Shown here: positions 46,238 through 58,394 of the stretch, one piece after another
How the letters are laid out: each line of letters begins with the position of its first letter
Position numbering within the stretch: position 1 is the stretch's first letter
NCBI GenBank assembly: GCA_945643635.1
Contig: CALZFC010000026.1
Span: 1,280,001 to 1,344,000 of the forward strand
DNA from: Allodiplogaster sudhausi
Lineage: Eukaryota; Nematoda; Chromadorea; Rhabditida; Diplogasteridae
DNA: 64,000 nucleotides
Reading direction: 5' to 3'
Position numbers and translations under genes: made by a program
Notes under the pieces: generated by a model
Told to the model about the DNA's origin: nothing
The model's input: only the letters and a program-made list of their open reading frames with translations
Databases searched by the model: none

Positions 46238-46870
46238 CTAGAATTTTGTCACCGGTCCATACTTGTTCTCGAACGTTTCCCCATACTGCCGCTGTTCCGT
46301 CAGACGAAGAGGCAACAGGCGGTTGTAGAAGACGATCCAGAGAATGCCCGTAACTATGGACATTGCAAGATAAAGAAGCCAGCCTGGCCGGGGGCCGTAG
46401 TCGGTGAACAATCTCCTTGATAATAAGGGAAGAATTGGGGCATGCAATAGAAGAAAAAAAATTCCGTGTAAGAGAACGATAAAAGATAAATTGAGCGAGA
46501 AGCATACTGACAACGTGACTAATGGAGCTGTTAATTGAGCAACGCAACCAACAGTCATCATTATACCAACCCAATTGCCCTGAATAGTGAATGGTTTTAT
46601 TCCTTTGTTAGATAGAAAACACCATGCTATTTCCATTTCTTTATACGCCATTTACCTGGTTTCGTGGCCCAATCACAGCAGAGAATGTCGTATTCATGGT
46701 TATCGTGACAAGGGTGAAGGCAGTGCCAATGAGAATTCCGTATGAGAGAACGTAGACAACTGGATTGACCGGAGTCACCTCCGCACACCACTCAAAGGAG
46801 CGGCGGCAGCCAGTTAACTCTTCCGATTCTGTGCTGTTCATTCCTGCGAAAATGAATTTGAATTCATCAG

Positions 46871-47968
46871 CCGCAGCATTAATCTTGCCGTTTGTCCAAG
46901 ACATGTCAAGGACAATCGGTCATGACCGTTCCAAAATAAAACGAACACATGTCCTGGACACATCCAATTCTGCCTATCTTAATACACAGAGGTCTAGGAC
47001 ATGTCTAAGACATGTCCTGGACGTGTCCTGGACAAAGAAGAAAAAAATCTCAATGGTCATGGACACTTGTGTGGGCTTGTCCCTTACGTGGTCATGACCA
47101 TGGCGAGAGAGTGCATAAACGCGGAGAACACAGAGTGAAACGCTCGCGGTTACTACCGATGTCCCGGACAGATTATGGCATGCGACCCAGTTTACGACAT
47201 ACGCCGTCAAAAGAAAGGTATGATCGCATCTTTCGTAAGCCTCTATAGAGTATTGCGTAAGCGTTTGGTTGGGAATCTCGGGGTTGCGGGTTCGACACCC
47301 GGCCAAGACTTTTTTTTTCTCACCGTTAACAAAATGAGAAACTCAAGAAAACAAAACAAGAAACTCATACAAACTCGCAACTTCGCGGCTTACCATTAGC
47401 AGCATCCTCTGCTCGGCGCCGTCGTATTGATGCAGTGCTCGCAAATGTTGCATGGACTGCCCCCCGTTCCTCTGTTATGTTTCTCACTCCCAAAGTTTTT
47501 GTTATGCTCATGTTATGAAGCCACATCTATAAAAATGTTGTTACATCAAAGAATTTCTCGAGATGTGGTTGTACAGGGAAACTGGCTTTCAGGAAGGACT
47601 TAGGACAAGCAAACGATAAGTTGCAGCCTGTTTCTCCTGTCGGATGGGGTGACCCTCATTCAATTGCTTGGTGCATAATTAGATAACCTGTCTGGTGCAC
47701 TTCGACTTAAAAAGTTGAATTTTTTTTCAAAAGGGGACTTTGGGTGAACCGTTTTTGCTTCTCTTTTTTTAAATTTGATTATTCATGTGAAATAAATATA
47801 GAATAACATTAAAAAGAGCTGAAAATGTGAAAAAAGGATTTTAACGCGCATATGCGCAGGTGTCCATGACATGTCCTTGACGTGTCCTTGACATGGTCAT
47901 GACCAAGAACGGTCGTGACCGATTGTCCTTGACATGTCTTGGACAAACGGTAAGATTAATGCCGCGGC
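46871..47968. mobile_element. Inverted-repeat element in an intron of transporter copy 3
   Basis: The ends are inverted copies of about 70 bp: the left side reads GCAGCATTAATCTTGCCGTT, TGTCCAAGACATGTCAAGGA, CAATCGGTCATGACCG, and the right side is its complement (CGGTCGTGACCGATTGTCCT, TGACATGTCTTGGACAAACG). Next to the ends are many short palindromic GTCCTGGACATGTC and GGTCATGACC words. No transposase frame is present. The element sits between the exons ending QKE and beginning GMNSTESEE and can be removed by splicing. Confidence 0.7.
47233..47310 (+). ncRNA. tRNA-like fragment (B box) inside the element
   Basis: GGGGTTGCGGGTTCGACACC followed by CGGCCAAGAC and a T run resembles the T-arm, B box (GTTCGANNCC) and terminator of a Pol III tRNA gene. 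The 5' half shows no convincing D-arm, anticodon stem or A box. It is best read as a tRNA pseudogene or SINE-type remnant. Confidence 0.35.
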
Positions 47969-49784
47969 AGAACAAACGAGCAAAAGAGATCCACGACACG
48001 ACGGCTCAGTTCCTACCGAACTCCTTTTGATATACGATTTGTCCCGGAAGGAACCACCAAGAGAACGTCAAGAGGAAGAAGGCAGCGAATATTGCATGAC
48101 CGATAATGCAGCACATCCGCTGATTCATCCTGAAAATATCATGAAACAATTGTTTGCCTCTATTCCAGTATTTATGAAATCAAGTAAAAAATATTTTCGC
48201 TTTTTTTACCCTGAGCATTGAGTTGCATAAAAAAACCAGGAAATGTTGAACATACTTCTCTGCAAGATTAAAGACGACATTTGCAAAGTGCGACAGCAGC
48301 ATAACGATGCCGACAAAGGCGAAAAGGATGGACATCCAGAAGATGGCCTTCTCATTGCCCCAGTTGAACATGGTCATTGCATACGGTGTCGAGATCCTGT
48401 GGAGTGATCCGGAGAGGAGAACGAAACTAATAGGTGCTTAAGTTATATTGAAAATAAGCGAAATGAAACAGTGCGACATGAAACAATTAAGAATTAGATA
48501 AAGATTGCTGACGCCTGTGTGAAACGCGTCAAGAGACAGACAACCAGTGCGAAGATGTCCGGCTTTGGTAGCGAGTAGAAACGGCGGTGCGTGTCTGAAT
48601 AAAGCGACAATCAATATTATATTTTTTATCATTAAAAATACTTCTTTATTAAGTACAAAACTAACTCTGGATGTTCAGCTAAAGAATGTACCTACCGTTC
48701 GCAACTGGTGGAGCAGTGAGAATCCCTACATCCGAGTCTTTGTAGATGAAGATTGTCAGCCCCTATGTATCAAATAGCATCTGATCCATAAGCCAAGAAG
48801 GTCAACATACAATGCAGAAAAGATTCGATTGCAATGCTGGAGTAGACGTCAAAGTAAATTGATCCAATAATTTGATAGCCCGGATAGCTTAGAGGGACGA
48901 AGATCGTTTGAATGCCTGAAATTTGAGTGAATTTGTTATTACCAGTGTTCATGCATCTAACACAAAAAAATGATGATTATTCTAACCAGGTCCTGCAGCG
49001 AAACCGAGAGAGAAGGATCCCATGCACATTGAAATTGCTCGAGAAAGATCCTTTTCTATGCTCGCGGACACACAACTCGTTCGCAGGACAGTCACTAGTC
49101 CTTTACATGAATTAAGTGACGTCACTACTATTCAAATTTTCTTCCTCCCTCACCCGTTCCCACTCCCATCATCAAGCGAGCGAGTAGCATCTCAGTCCGT
49201 GGCTCGAGAATTCTCATCGGCAGAGCAATGTAGAGGATATTGGCGATGACCTGCGTAAGAAACTTTACCTGATAACTCCATATGCATGTAATTGAAGCTC
49301 ACAGTGCAAGCAAGGCCAGCAAGAGTTGGAATCTTAGTTTGATTTATTCGCTTGCACCAGTAGCCAAAGATTGGAGACGCAATGCCGAAGCCGACCGAGT
49401 AAATGGCTGTGACGAATCCATAGAAGGACTCTGTCGCCGTTGGATCAAGCTGTTGAAGAGAGAGAGAGAGAGTTTAACTGTTTTAAATCGGAACCAAGAC
49501 CGACATAAAGTGTTGTGGATGATTTGTAAGATAGTATGTAATCGTACCAATAGTAAGTATGGCCACAGGGATGGTATGTAGATCGAATATTGAATGCCAG
49601 GCAAACAGCGCTAGCAATGAGCCGACCCAAATTGCTCCCCAGTCGCTCGTTCTGAATATCACACTGTTGATTATCCAAGGAATTGTAATGAGTAAAAAGA
49701 AGGATTTCCGACTCAAACGTCAAAAGTGACCAAGACGCACTTCTCCTTTGTCGGAGACGCCTTGCACTGAGTGATGACAGTCAT

Positions 49785-50418
49785 AAGAAGACTGAACGAA
49801 GACAAGAAGTGAATTCAAATTATTACATATATGTATGTACATACACATGTGATGGAAATTGCCGAAGATATTGGTTATGGATAGGAAAACAGATGTCACA
49901 ATGTCAATGAAGGAAGAGAAATCGTTAGCTGGGTGGGGTACTGTCTTGAAGTTTCCTGTTGCTTTAGTCAGGGAATATAAAAGGAATTACAAAATGTATC
50001 GATGGAAGGCTCAGAAACAGACACCCGGCCACATCAGCACCAAACAACGCCTCCATGTTTGCAGTCTGCTGGCAAGAGAGCCTTAAGCTCCCGTTCAGGG
50101 AGAGCTACATTTGCATGAGCAGAACATCAATCGATATAATGTATTGCACAAGAAGTTCCTCTCGATTTTAAAGCCCTATCCTCAGTAAGATCAAAACCAA
50201 ATTAGATACACAACAAACATAAAATAATACATCACTGAATGGTTGACGGAATGGTGTTGCATGATAATATTGTTCAGTCATTGAAGAATATCGAAACCTC
50301 CGTCAGTAATCTGCTGAAACCTATTCATCATTTCTCATACTGCATTCTCTAGACATGTCTCTATTTTAGATATGACCCTAAATTCGTGGACACAATGTTA
50401 CAGTCGCAGACAAGTATG
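49785..50418. other. Spacer before the foldback element
   Basis: No gene recognised. The plus-strand frame at 49859-50086 has no signal peptide or family signature. Confidence 0.4.
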
Positions 50419-50639
50419 TACGGCGCTAGGTCGTTTGAGAACCGCCGGATGAGACCACCCCGGATGAGAACTTTGGCCGGTCTGATGAGAACCGACCGCA
50501 ATGAGAACCAAGCGGATGAGAACCGACCGTAATGAGAACCAAGCAGATGAGAACCGACCGCAATGAGAACCCAGCAGATGATAACCAAGCAGATGAGAAC
50601 CGACCGTGAAAAGAATCGCCCCGCTGAGAGGGTATGTCC

Positions 50640-51085
50640 CGGATGAGATCAGAGCAGGAAATACCAATTTTAGATTTCCCGCGGATGAGAACCGAGCGGG
50701 AAATATCGTTTCCGGGTATCTACCAGATGAGAACCGAGCGGGAAATTTCGTTTCCGGAAACGTACCGGATGAGAACCAAGCGGGAAGAGATATTTCGGAT
50801 ATTTTCCGGATGAGAACCAAGCGGGTAAAGTTGTTTTCGGGTATGTCCCGGATGAGAACCGACCGGAAAAAGTCATTTCTGGGATTGTCCCGGATGAGAA
50901 CCGAGCGGAAAAAGTCATTTCTCGGATTGTCCCAGATGAGAACCGAGCGGGTAAAGTTGATTTCGGGTATGTCCTGGATGAGAACCGACCGGAAAAAGTC
51001 ATTTCTGGGATTGTCCTGGATGAGAATCGAGCGGGAAATTCCATTTTTGCGTCAACTCGGATGAGAACCGAGCGGAAAAAAGTAT
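50640..51085 (+). repeat. 42-bp tandem subrepeats, left arm
   Basis: About ten units beginning GGATGAGAACCGAGCGG or GGATGAGAACCGACCGG. Because 42 is a multiple of three, a frame stays open on both strands (14-residue units such as MRTERVKLFSGMSR). This is not evidence of a protein. Confidence 0.8.
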
Positions 51086-51610
51086 TTTTTTTAATGTATT
51101 CAACACATCATAACTGACCATGAGCACTAAAAAGTATGTAAGTACAGTTGTGTTCGAATGATAAGTTTGTTGCTAATATGCATATGCCATAATTATTGTT
51201 TTGCCACATCTAGGAAGAAAACGTATTTGCATAATTTATGATACAAAATTCAAAATAAGAAAATTATTTTCTCTGGGAATACAAAACGTGCTGATTCTTT
51301 TCACATCATAAATCATATCACTTTTGAATTACCCTACAGATGCGCCCTATTATGTTTCTTGCACGGGCATGTATCGGCGTCTATAGCCGATGTCCCTATC
51401 TCTCTCTCTCTCTCTCGCTCACTCTGTCTGTTAACCACGCCCATCAGCGAGTGCTGAGACTTGAGATTGGATTGACTGTTCGGATTGGTGAGGTGCTTCT
51501 AAATAAAGGATCCAATAAAAGGTTTTGGGCATGGCATGGACAGGATAAAAGTAAAGGTACGGAAAGTAACGATAAGGATAGGAAAGGAATTGTGTGGTGA
51601 TTGGTAACCC

Positions 51611-52015
51611 GTACAGAGCAGGCCCGCCCAACTTCCCTGGGCCTTGCCGAGGTAGGTCCATAAAATGTGGTCTGACCCGCAAGCCCGTTTGAGCTCGATA
51701 TGCGAAATCATTTCGTTTTTTCGCTAATCATTTTACTTCTACTCATTAAAATGAATGTTCGTAGCATGAGCATGAATAAATTCTGAATTTTAAGTAGCAT
51801 TGGCCATTAGCCATTGCAATTGTATCCCATTAAGTAAGATCTTGTATGAGAATAAAGAATATATTGTAACTTATCGTACTTTTGTTTTACCAGAATTTTT
51901 GAAAATCAAATGGGCCCAAATATCTAGAGCCCTCAAATGGTCCGGGCCGAGCCGGCCCAGACCTTGGGCCCGACAGGCCGGGCCGGTCCAAAATTTGTGG
52001 GCGATTTGCCATCTC
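51611..52015. mobile_element. GGCCC-rich hAT-like MITE nested in the foldback centre
   Basis: Ends CAGAGCAGGC (51611 on) and GCCATCTCTG (to 52015) are imperfect inverted repeats resembling the CAGAGGTGC ends of the hAT element at 43461. The inside has GGGCC/CCGGCC strings near both ends, like that element. No 8-bp target duplication is evident, so boundaries are tentative. Confidence 0.4.
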
Positions 52016-52234
52016 TGCATCCAGCTCGTATTGTATTCCCGGAGAAAAGAATTTTCTTTATTTTGAATTTTGTATCATAAATTATGCAAATACGTTTATT
52101 TCCTTGATGTGACAAAACTATAATTATGGCATATGCATATTAGCAGAAAACTTATCATTCGAATACCACTGTACTTACATACTTTTTAGTGCTCATCGTC
52201 AGCTATAATGTGTTGAATACATAAAAAATACTTT

Positions 52235-52935
52235 TTTTCCGCTCGGTTCTCATCCGAGTTGACGCAAAAAGGAATTTCCCGCTCGGTTCTCATCCGGGAC
52301 AATCCCAGAAATGACTTTTCCCGCACGGTTCTCATCCGGGATAATCCTAGAAATGACTTTTTCCGGTCGGTTCTCATCCAGGACATACCCGAAAACAACT
52401 TTACCCGCTCGGTTCTCATCCGGGACAATCCGAGAAATGACTTTTTTCCGGTCGGTTCTCATCCAGGACATACCCGAAAACAACTTTACCCGCTCGGTTC
52501 TCATCCGGGAAAATCCGAGAAATGACTTTTTCCGGTCGGTTCTCATCCAGGACATACCCGAAAACAACTTTACCCGCTCGGTTCTCATCCGGGACAATCC
52601 GAGAAATGACTTTTTTCGGTCGGTTCTCATCCAGGACATACCCGAAAACAACTTTACCCGCTCGGTTCTCATCCGGGAAAATCCGAGAAATCACTTTTTC
52701 CGCTCGGTTCTAATCCGGGACAATCCCAGAAATGATTTTTTCCGGTCGGTTCTCATCCGGAACATACCCGAAAACAACTTTACCCGCTTGGTTCTCATCC
52801 GGGACATATCCGAAATATCTTTTCCCGCTTGGTTCTCATCCGGTACGTTTCCGGAAACGAAATTTCCCGCTCGGTTCTCATCGGGTAGATACCCGGAAAC
52901 GATAGTTCCCGCTCGGTTCTCATCCGGGGGAAAGC
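52235..52935 (-). repeat. 42-bp tandem subrepeats, right arm
   Basis: About sixteen units, the inverse of those in the left arm. Two variants alternate (ending CGAGAAATGACTTTTT or CGAAAACAACTTTACCC), giving a higher-order 84-bp period. Translation gives an apparent 368-residue frame made of 14-residue units (SVLIQDIPENNFTR). Confidence 0.82.
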
Positions 52936-53204
52936 TAAAATTGGTATTTCCTGCTCAGATCTCATCCGGGACATACCCTCTCAGCGGGGCGATTCTTTTC
53001 ACGGTCGGTTCTCATCTGCTTGGTTCTCATTTCCTTGGTTCTCATCTGCTTGGTTCTCATTGCGGTCGGTTCTCATTTGCTTGGTTCTCATTACGGTCGG
53101 TTCTCATCGGCTTGGTTCTCATCGCGGTCGGTTCTCATCAGACCGGCCAAAGTTCTCATCCGGGGTGTTCTCATCCGGCGGTTCTCAAACGACCTAGCGC
53201 CGTA

Positions 53205-53941
53205 TGTACATATATGCATGAAGAACAATTCTTTGTGAGCCTTGTCACTGTTATTGATGACTATTTTCTACAATTGGAGACGTTGATCCTACGCGGCAAT
53301 TTATTATCATGCATTAACCGAGCATCCAGTTATTTGACGGTAATGCAAACGGGGATACTGCAGAATGCAAGACAGGTATACATACATGTGCATGTATACG
53401 ACGCTTCAATGCAATAAGAGTATTCTTTCGATCAGGGTATTTTTTCTGATGACTTCTCTATTTTTAACGAGTTAGATACCAATGTTATTCCTGAAATTGT
53501 CTGGCATTTCCAACATTTCTGGTTAGATTCAGTCTTTAAATCTTGAATTTCTTGCAGTATCATGAAAAAAAATTAAAATTAGTGGAACAATGTTCAGTGA
53601 TCGTTGAGTGGTATGGTGGTCATTTATTCTGTGTATTAGCGAACGTTTTGATTGACAATGGGCCTTCACCGTGTTGATGATGGAGTGCCAATGCATAATC
53701 ATTGCTGGACAAATTCAAAATTCAAGAGATCATTGTTAAAGACGGACGAGTCATTTTTCTTTGGAATAATGTAAACAACATTTCACTTTTCTTTATTTCG
53801 AGTGACAACATATGCATCAGTATAACAACAAGCAACAAGTACATTTGAAAGGTGATATGCTTAGTATCCGTTTGCTTCTGCGAAAGAAGCTGCAACGGCA
53901 CTCGAGAGCAACAAGACCAACGATATCGTGAAAGCGTCGGT
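53205..53941. other. 3' flank of transporter copy 4
   Basis: 53595-53760 (CAGTGATCGTTGAG, AATGCATAATCATTGCTGGAC, AAATTCAAAATTCA) is a downstream module that recurs at 57365-57560 and 59385-60190. No gene is present. Confidence 0.5.
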
Positions 53942-56329
53942 CTAGAGCTTTGTCACCGGACCGAACTTGTTCTTGTAAGTCTCTCCATGCTGACGATGTT
54001 CAGGAAGGCGGAGAGGCACGAGACGGTTGTAGAAGAGAATCCAGAGAAGCCCTGTGCCGAGGCAGAGAGCCATCTCAAGCAGCCATACAGGACGCGGTCC
54101 AAAGCTGGAGAACATACGCCTAGAAACATAAAAGCCTGGTAAGATTTAAATTGTTCGTTCCGTTAGTAGTATTTCAATGCTGAAATGAACGGATATTTAA
54201 AAAAAAACAACTAACGAGGTGATGATGGGACTTGCTAACTGCGCAGCACAACCAACGGTCATAAGAACGCCTACCCAATTTCCCTGCAAAATACCAAACG
54301 TTCACTAGTCTCGTTAGTCTATTATGAGACAAATAGCACTATATCTAATGCCAAAACCTGATTTCTTGGATCGACGACATTGGAGAAGGTCGTGTTCATT
54401 GTGATAGTGACGATGGCGAATCCGATGGCAATAATTACGCTGTAGGACAGAATGTAGACGACCGGACTGACTGGTTTGACATTGGCACACCACTCAAAGG
54501 AGCGGCGGCAACCGGTCAGCTCCTCCGTAATTGTTTCATTCAATCCTACAAGATTAGCAGTTGCTCACTCGACCTTTCCACTTTCTCGCATACACTAGAA
54601 AGACCAATGTTCTTGCAGATAATTCACTCAAACGCTATTACCGCTAACCAATCTCCTTCTGATAAACGATTTATCCCGGTAGAAATCACCATGCGAAAGT
54701 CAGGACGAAGAAGATGGCAAGTAGGACATAGCCGATGGCACAACAGATTCGCTGATTCACTCTGAGATCATATTTTGCATGACATATTCTAATTATAGCA
54801 ATATTCGGGGATACTTTTCTGCGAGGTTAAAGACAATGTTCGCCACATGGGCCAAGAGGATGACGATTCCGCAGGCACCGTAGGAAACAGACATCCAGAC
54901 GATCGTTTGTTCCTTGCCCCAATTGAAGAGAATCATGGCAAAAGGTGTTGATATCCTACAAAGACTTACTGACTTATATTTCGATAGCGAGAATCAAAGG
55001 AAGGAAAGGGGTGATAAGTAAGACAAGAAATTTCTATCATTGAGTCGCACGTCTCCAGTGAGATGACAATGAACATTTGCGTGAATCGAGAGGCCAAGCA
55101 GATTGCAAGAGCGATCATGTCCGGTTTTGGCAGCGAGTAAAAGCGGAGGTGCGAATCTTAACAGCAAAAATGTTTTTACCTTAAAAAAAACTGAAAATGC
55201 CCACCATTTTCAACTTCAGGAGTGATGCGTATGCCGACATCAGAGTCCTTGTAGATGAAGACGGTTAAGAACTACAATTTATAGATATTCATTTAAGTTC
55301 TAAAGACACATGAAACCTATGGACTTACAATGCACGCGATGTTGATAAGAAAGCTCGTAATGGCTGGGCTTGAATAAATATTGAAATAGATTTCCCCGGC
55401 AATATGATAGCCAGGGTAACTCAGTGGCGTGAAGATAGTTTGAATTCCTAATACGATATTATAATCGTCAACATAGCTATTCAAAAGGTTACTTCTCAAC
55501 CCAACCAGATCCCGCAGCGAAGCCAAGAGAGAAGGCTCCCATATTCATGGAAATTGCACGCGAGCGGTCGGCTTCTATACTCGCTGATACACAGCTCGTT
55601 CGAAGTACCCCGACGATTCCTTTTGCAAAGAAGCATTCTATATAATTACATTTAGCAACTCAGGTGTGTACATATTTTAAAGAGACCCAACCAACCTCCT
55701 CCAGCACCCATTGTCAATCGCGTTAGCAACATCTGTACTTTTGGCTCGAATATTTTCAGCGGCAAAGTAATATAAAGGATATTTGCAATAGCCTGAAATT
55801 CACTGTTGGTTATATCATTGAGAGAGCGAGATAAGTTCGCGCACCATGAAACCGAGGCCGGTGAGCGCTGGAATCTTGGTCTGATTCAGTCGCTTGCTCC
55901 AGTATCCCAAAAGAGGCGATGATATGCCTTGGCCAAGCGAGTAAATGGCAGTTACATAGCCATAGAAAGTTTCTGTCGCCGTCGCATCGAGCTGTATTAT
56001 ATTCTAGTTTATCAGATTCAAACTTAAGAGCAATTTGAATGCTAATTTATAAGATTTGTATTAAATAAAACAAACGCACATACCAATAATAAATACGGCC
56101 ACAGTGAAGACATATAAATCGAAAATTGAATGCCCGCAAAGAGTGAGAGCAACGATCCCACTCCAATGGAACCCCAGTCGCTTTTCCTGAAATTGTGATT
56201 TCGTTGAGATCACACTGGCAGCAAATTGCTTTCTTGAAAAAAAAAGTTGAATAATACTGAAAAAAGACAATACTCTGGTTTCTTCTCCGCATCCTTCTTG
56301 TCTTTGCCAGGAAGAACGACGGCAGGCAT
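53942..56329 (-). pseudogene. MFSD8-like transporter copy 4 (two nonsense codons)
   Basis: Starts MPAVVLPGKDKKDAEKKPE at 56327-56329 and keeps all exons and splice sites of copy 5: EKSDWGSIGVGSLLSLFAGI, LDATATETFYGYV, ISSPLLGYW, RTSCVSASIEADRSRA, GIQTIFTPLSYPGYHIAGE, YSLPKPDMIALAICLASR, FNWGKEQTIVW and GCRRSFEWC. In the exon reading RICCAIGYVLLAIFFVLTFAW two codons are stops: TGA at 54688-54686 (Trp in copy 5) and TAA at 54673-54671 (Glu in copy 5). No frameshift was found, so this is a very young pseudogene of copy 5, or a polymorphic or readthrough allele. Confidence 0.7.
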
Positions 56330-58394
56330 TCTCAAATACGGTATCGTTTTGAATGAAAAAAAAATTCTTTAAAAAGAAAAATGGACGCAGGAGTGTCTGC
56401 GGATCCATCTGCGGGTATTACGCGATTGGCACTCTTTTCTAGTCTGACTGAGAACTGCCGTAAATTCGGCCTGTATGCTGGCCCATTTGCATGATCTATC
56501 ATTTCTAATTCCGTTGTGATGTTCAGTGCTCTACTTCCCTATATTTTTCTGCGTCGCATTGATCAGAGACAGCAAAAAAGTGCCATCGGGCGAATGCGAC
56601 AATACTTTATTGCATAATGCAGACTACCAAAAAAACAGGGCTTTCCACATTTTATGGAAATTTGAATGGCCCCCCACATTGCACCCACCAGATTCAGGCA
56701 GTGTTCGCTCGGTGGTCAAAAAAAAATGTGAAAGAGATGCTCTCTAAACAGAAATAATTCGGCGACTTTTTCTTTATTTGGTTGTCGTGGTATGATAGAG
56801 CGGGGTACTTTATAATAATGCCTTTGAATTTAAAAATTAAGAGAAAGCGAAGGATTTTCTTGAGTGATCAAATGTTCTTATGTACTTTCTTGCCGCTTTG
56901 TTGGTAATCATCACAATACGCATAGTTTGTAACTTGGTTACAAATGACTCTTTTGCATAGTACTTCTATTATAATCTGGATGTTAGGACTTTCACGTTAA
57001 TACTTCGCATAAATCATTATGGCCTTTTTCTCTCCCTCGTCTTGCTAACCCTCGCGAGCTCTGACGATTAAAATCTCGCTCGCCTTTTCGCTCCTTCTCT
57101 AATGTTGGTGTTTCAGTCGGAGTCTAATCGTAAGAGGGCGCGAATTACCCTTCCCTGCCTTCACCCTTGGCGAAAAATTGCGAGATCAGAGTGTATCCTT
57201 ATTCTCTAAGGAGGAAGGTATGCGGAGCAACGCATTTGTTGGCAAATACGTCTGCTCGCTATTTCACTTTTTGAGTATGTTAGCTACTTTGCCTAGCAAT
57301 CACATTGTCACCATTACTACGTCTTTGACAGAATCTTTATTATCTGTATAGCATCCCTGATCAGAACAATGTTCAGTGATCGTTGCGCAACCCGGAAGTA
57401 ATTTATTCTGATTTTCAATCGTTCGATAGCGACAATTTTGAGTGAGGACATGCCTTAACAGTGCTGACGATGACTAGTCCCTTTTGTTACATTGCATAAT
57501 CATGACTAGACAAATCAAAAATTCAAGAGATCATTGTTGACGATAGTCGATTCATTTTCTTTGGCATCAAGAAAAAAAATGGAACTTTTCTTTTTCTTTA
57601 TTTCGCACACATCAAGTGAATCACTATATCTTTTCGTAACTTGCGAATGACTCCATTGTTCGTGCATTTCACGTTTGTGCTTCAAGATGTTATTTGAATT
57701 TAACGCCCGTATCCATTCAATTTCTGATGCTCATGTTCAGGTAGAACCGTTGCGGAATGCTTCTTGTTACGTTTCTTGACATCATCCACATTCTCTCCTC
57801 TACTTCTTCTTCCGTATTTTGTTGCTGTTCGTATTATTATGTATCGCTTTAATGTTTAGCACGTTGTTTCCATTGTTTACCTCTTCTACTTCATTTCTTC
57901 CCTTCTTGACTACCCAATCGGCAACATTCTCTACCTCTTGTCTTTCCGTCTCATTCTTCATCTTCCTCAATCTCATATTCCCTTCTGATTCCGCGTTTGT
58001 CTCGCCCCTCCCGATACCTCAGCCCGCCGTTCAACCGAGCATTCACAGGGCTCAAAGGGCGTATCGAGAGTCGTGCCGAGGCATCCACGTCTTGATCTAT
58101 CTCTTTCTCACTACTTCTTCCGCTTCCATAGCTCAAGGCCGAAGCGGTACCTCCCTTTCCTCTTCCCGTTTCATTTTCCTTCTTTTCTTCTTCCGCTCTT
58201 TCTGTTCGATGTTTCTCCTTAAGCACTCCCGTTTTGTTCTTCTTTCTTCTTCAATCACTTCATCCTCTTCACTCTTTTAGCATATGCTTTAGTTTAGAAG
58301 TCCTTTTAGCTTGAGCTAGAAGTCCTTTCAGCAAACCATACCCATTCTTAAGCAAGTCTTTCATATTGATTGATTTTGAGAATCTTAAAAAAAA
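56330..58394. repeat. Upstream module of copy 4, then remains of a lost transporter unit
   Basis: 56365-56755 is the upstream module (GCCATCGGGCGAATGCGACA, AATACTTTATTGCATAATGC, GGGCTTTCCACATTTTATGG). 57365-57560 is the downstream module that normally follows a transporter stop. Between it and the next upstream module at 58395 lies only about 0.8 kb, including a pyrimidine-rich tract (57780-58280), where a 2.4-kb transporter would be expected. The 153-codon frame over that tract is Ser/Phe/Leu-rich low complexity, not a gene. Confidence 0.5.

Larger units (their letters stand above)
46238..49784 (-). pseudogene. MFSD8-like transporter copy 3 (broken)
   Basis: Starts MTVITQCKASPTKEK near 49784 and ends KYGPVTKF at 46238, with the family's exons in order: SDWGAIWVGSLLALF, SIYIPSLWPYLLL, GIQTIFVPLSYPGY, FNWGNEKAIFW, MNQRMCCIIGH, GCRRSFEWC, TTFSAVIGPRNQ and YGPRPGWLLYLAM. 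A 1-bp insertion near 49598-49603 (between LLALFA and GIQYSIY) shifts the frame early. The first exon also lacks a good GT donor at the usual place. A 1.1-kb inverted-repeat element lies in the intron before GCRRSFEWC. Apart from the early frameshift the rest is well preserved, so decay is recent or the lesion deserves checking. Confidence 0.62.
50421..53202. mobile_element. 2.8-kb foldback transposable element
   Basis: The two ends are inverted: CGGCGCTAGGTCGTTTGAGA at 50421 and TCTCAAACGACCTAGCGCCG ending at 53202, each flanked by TA (50419-50420 and 53203-53204). The inverted arms are long and unequal, about 870 bp (50421-51290) and 1170 bp (52035-53202). They consist of short TGAGAACC units near the ends, then about 42-bp units (GGTTCTCATCC(A/G)GGACA, then CCGAGAAATGAC or CCCGAAAACAAC), then a unique inner part. 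The centre (about 51291-52034) is not inverted. No transposase is seen. A TA target site suits Tc1/mariner-type mobilisation. Confidence 0.82.

Noticed and set aside
47233..47310. A functional tRNA gene
   Set aside because: Only a T-arm-like B box and T run are convincing; A box, anticodon stem and acceptor pairing are missing. Kept only as a tRNA-like remnant.
52235..52935. Regular direct repeats that might suggest a CRISPR array
   Set aside because: Units are contiguous 42-bp satellite without unique spacers, occur as an inverted pair and lie in a eukaryotic genome.
57819..58280. 153-codon plus-strand frame and its 91-codon antisense partner
   Set aside because: Pyrimidine-rich low-complexity sequence gives Ser/Phe/Leu or Glu/Arg runs; no domain or splice context.
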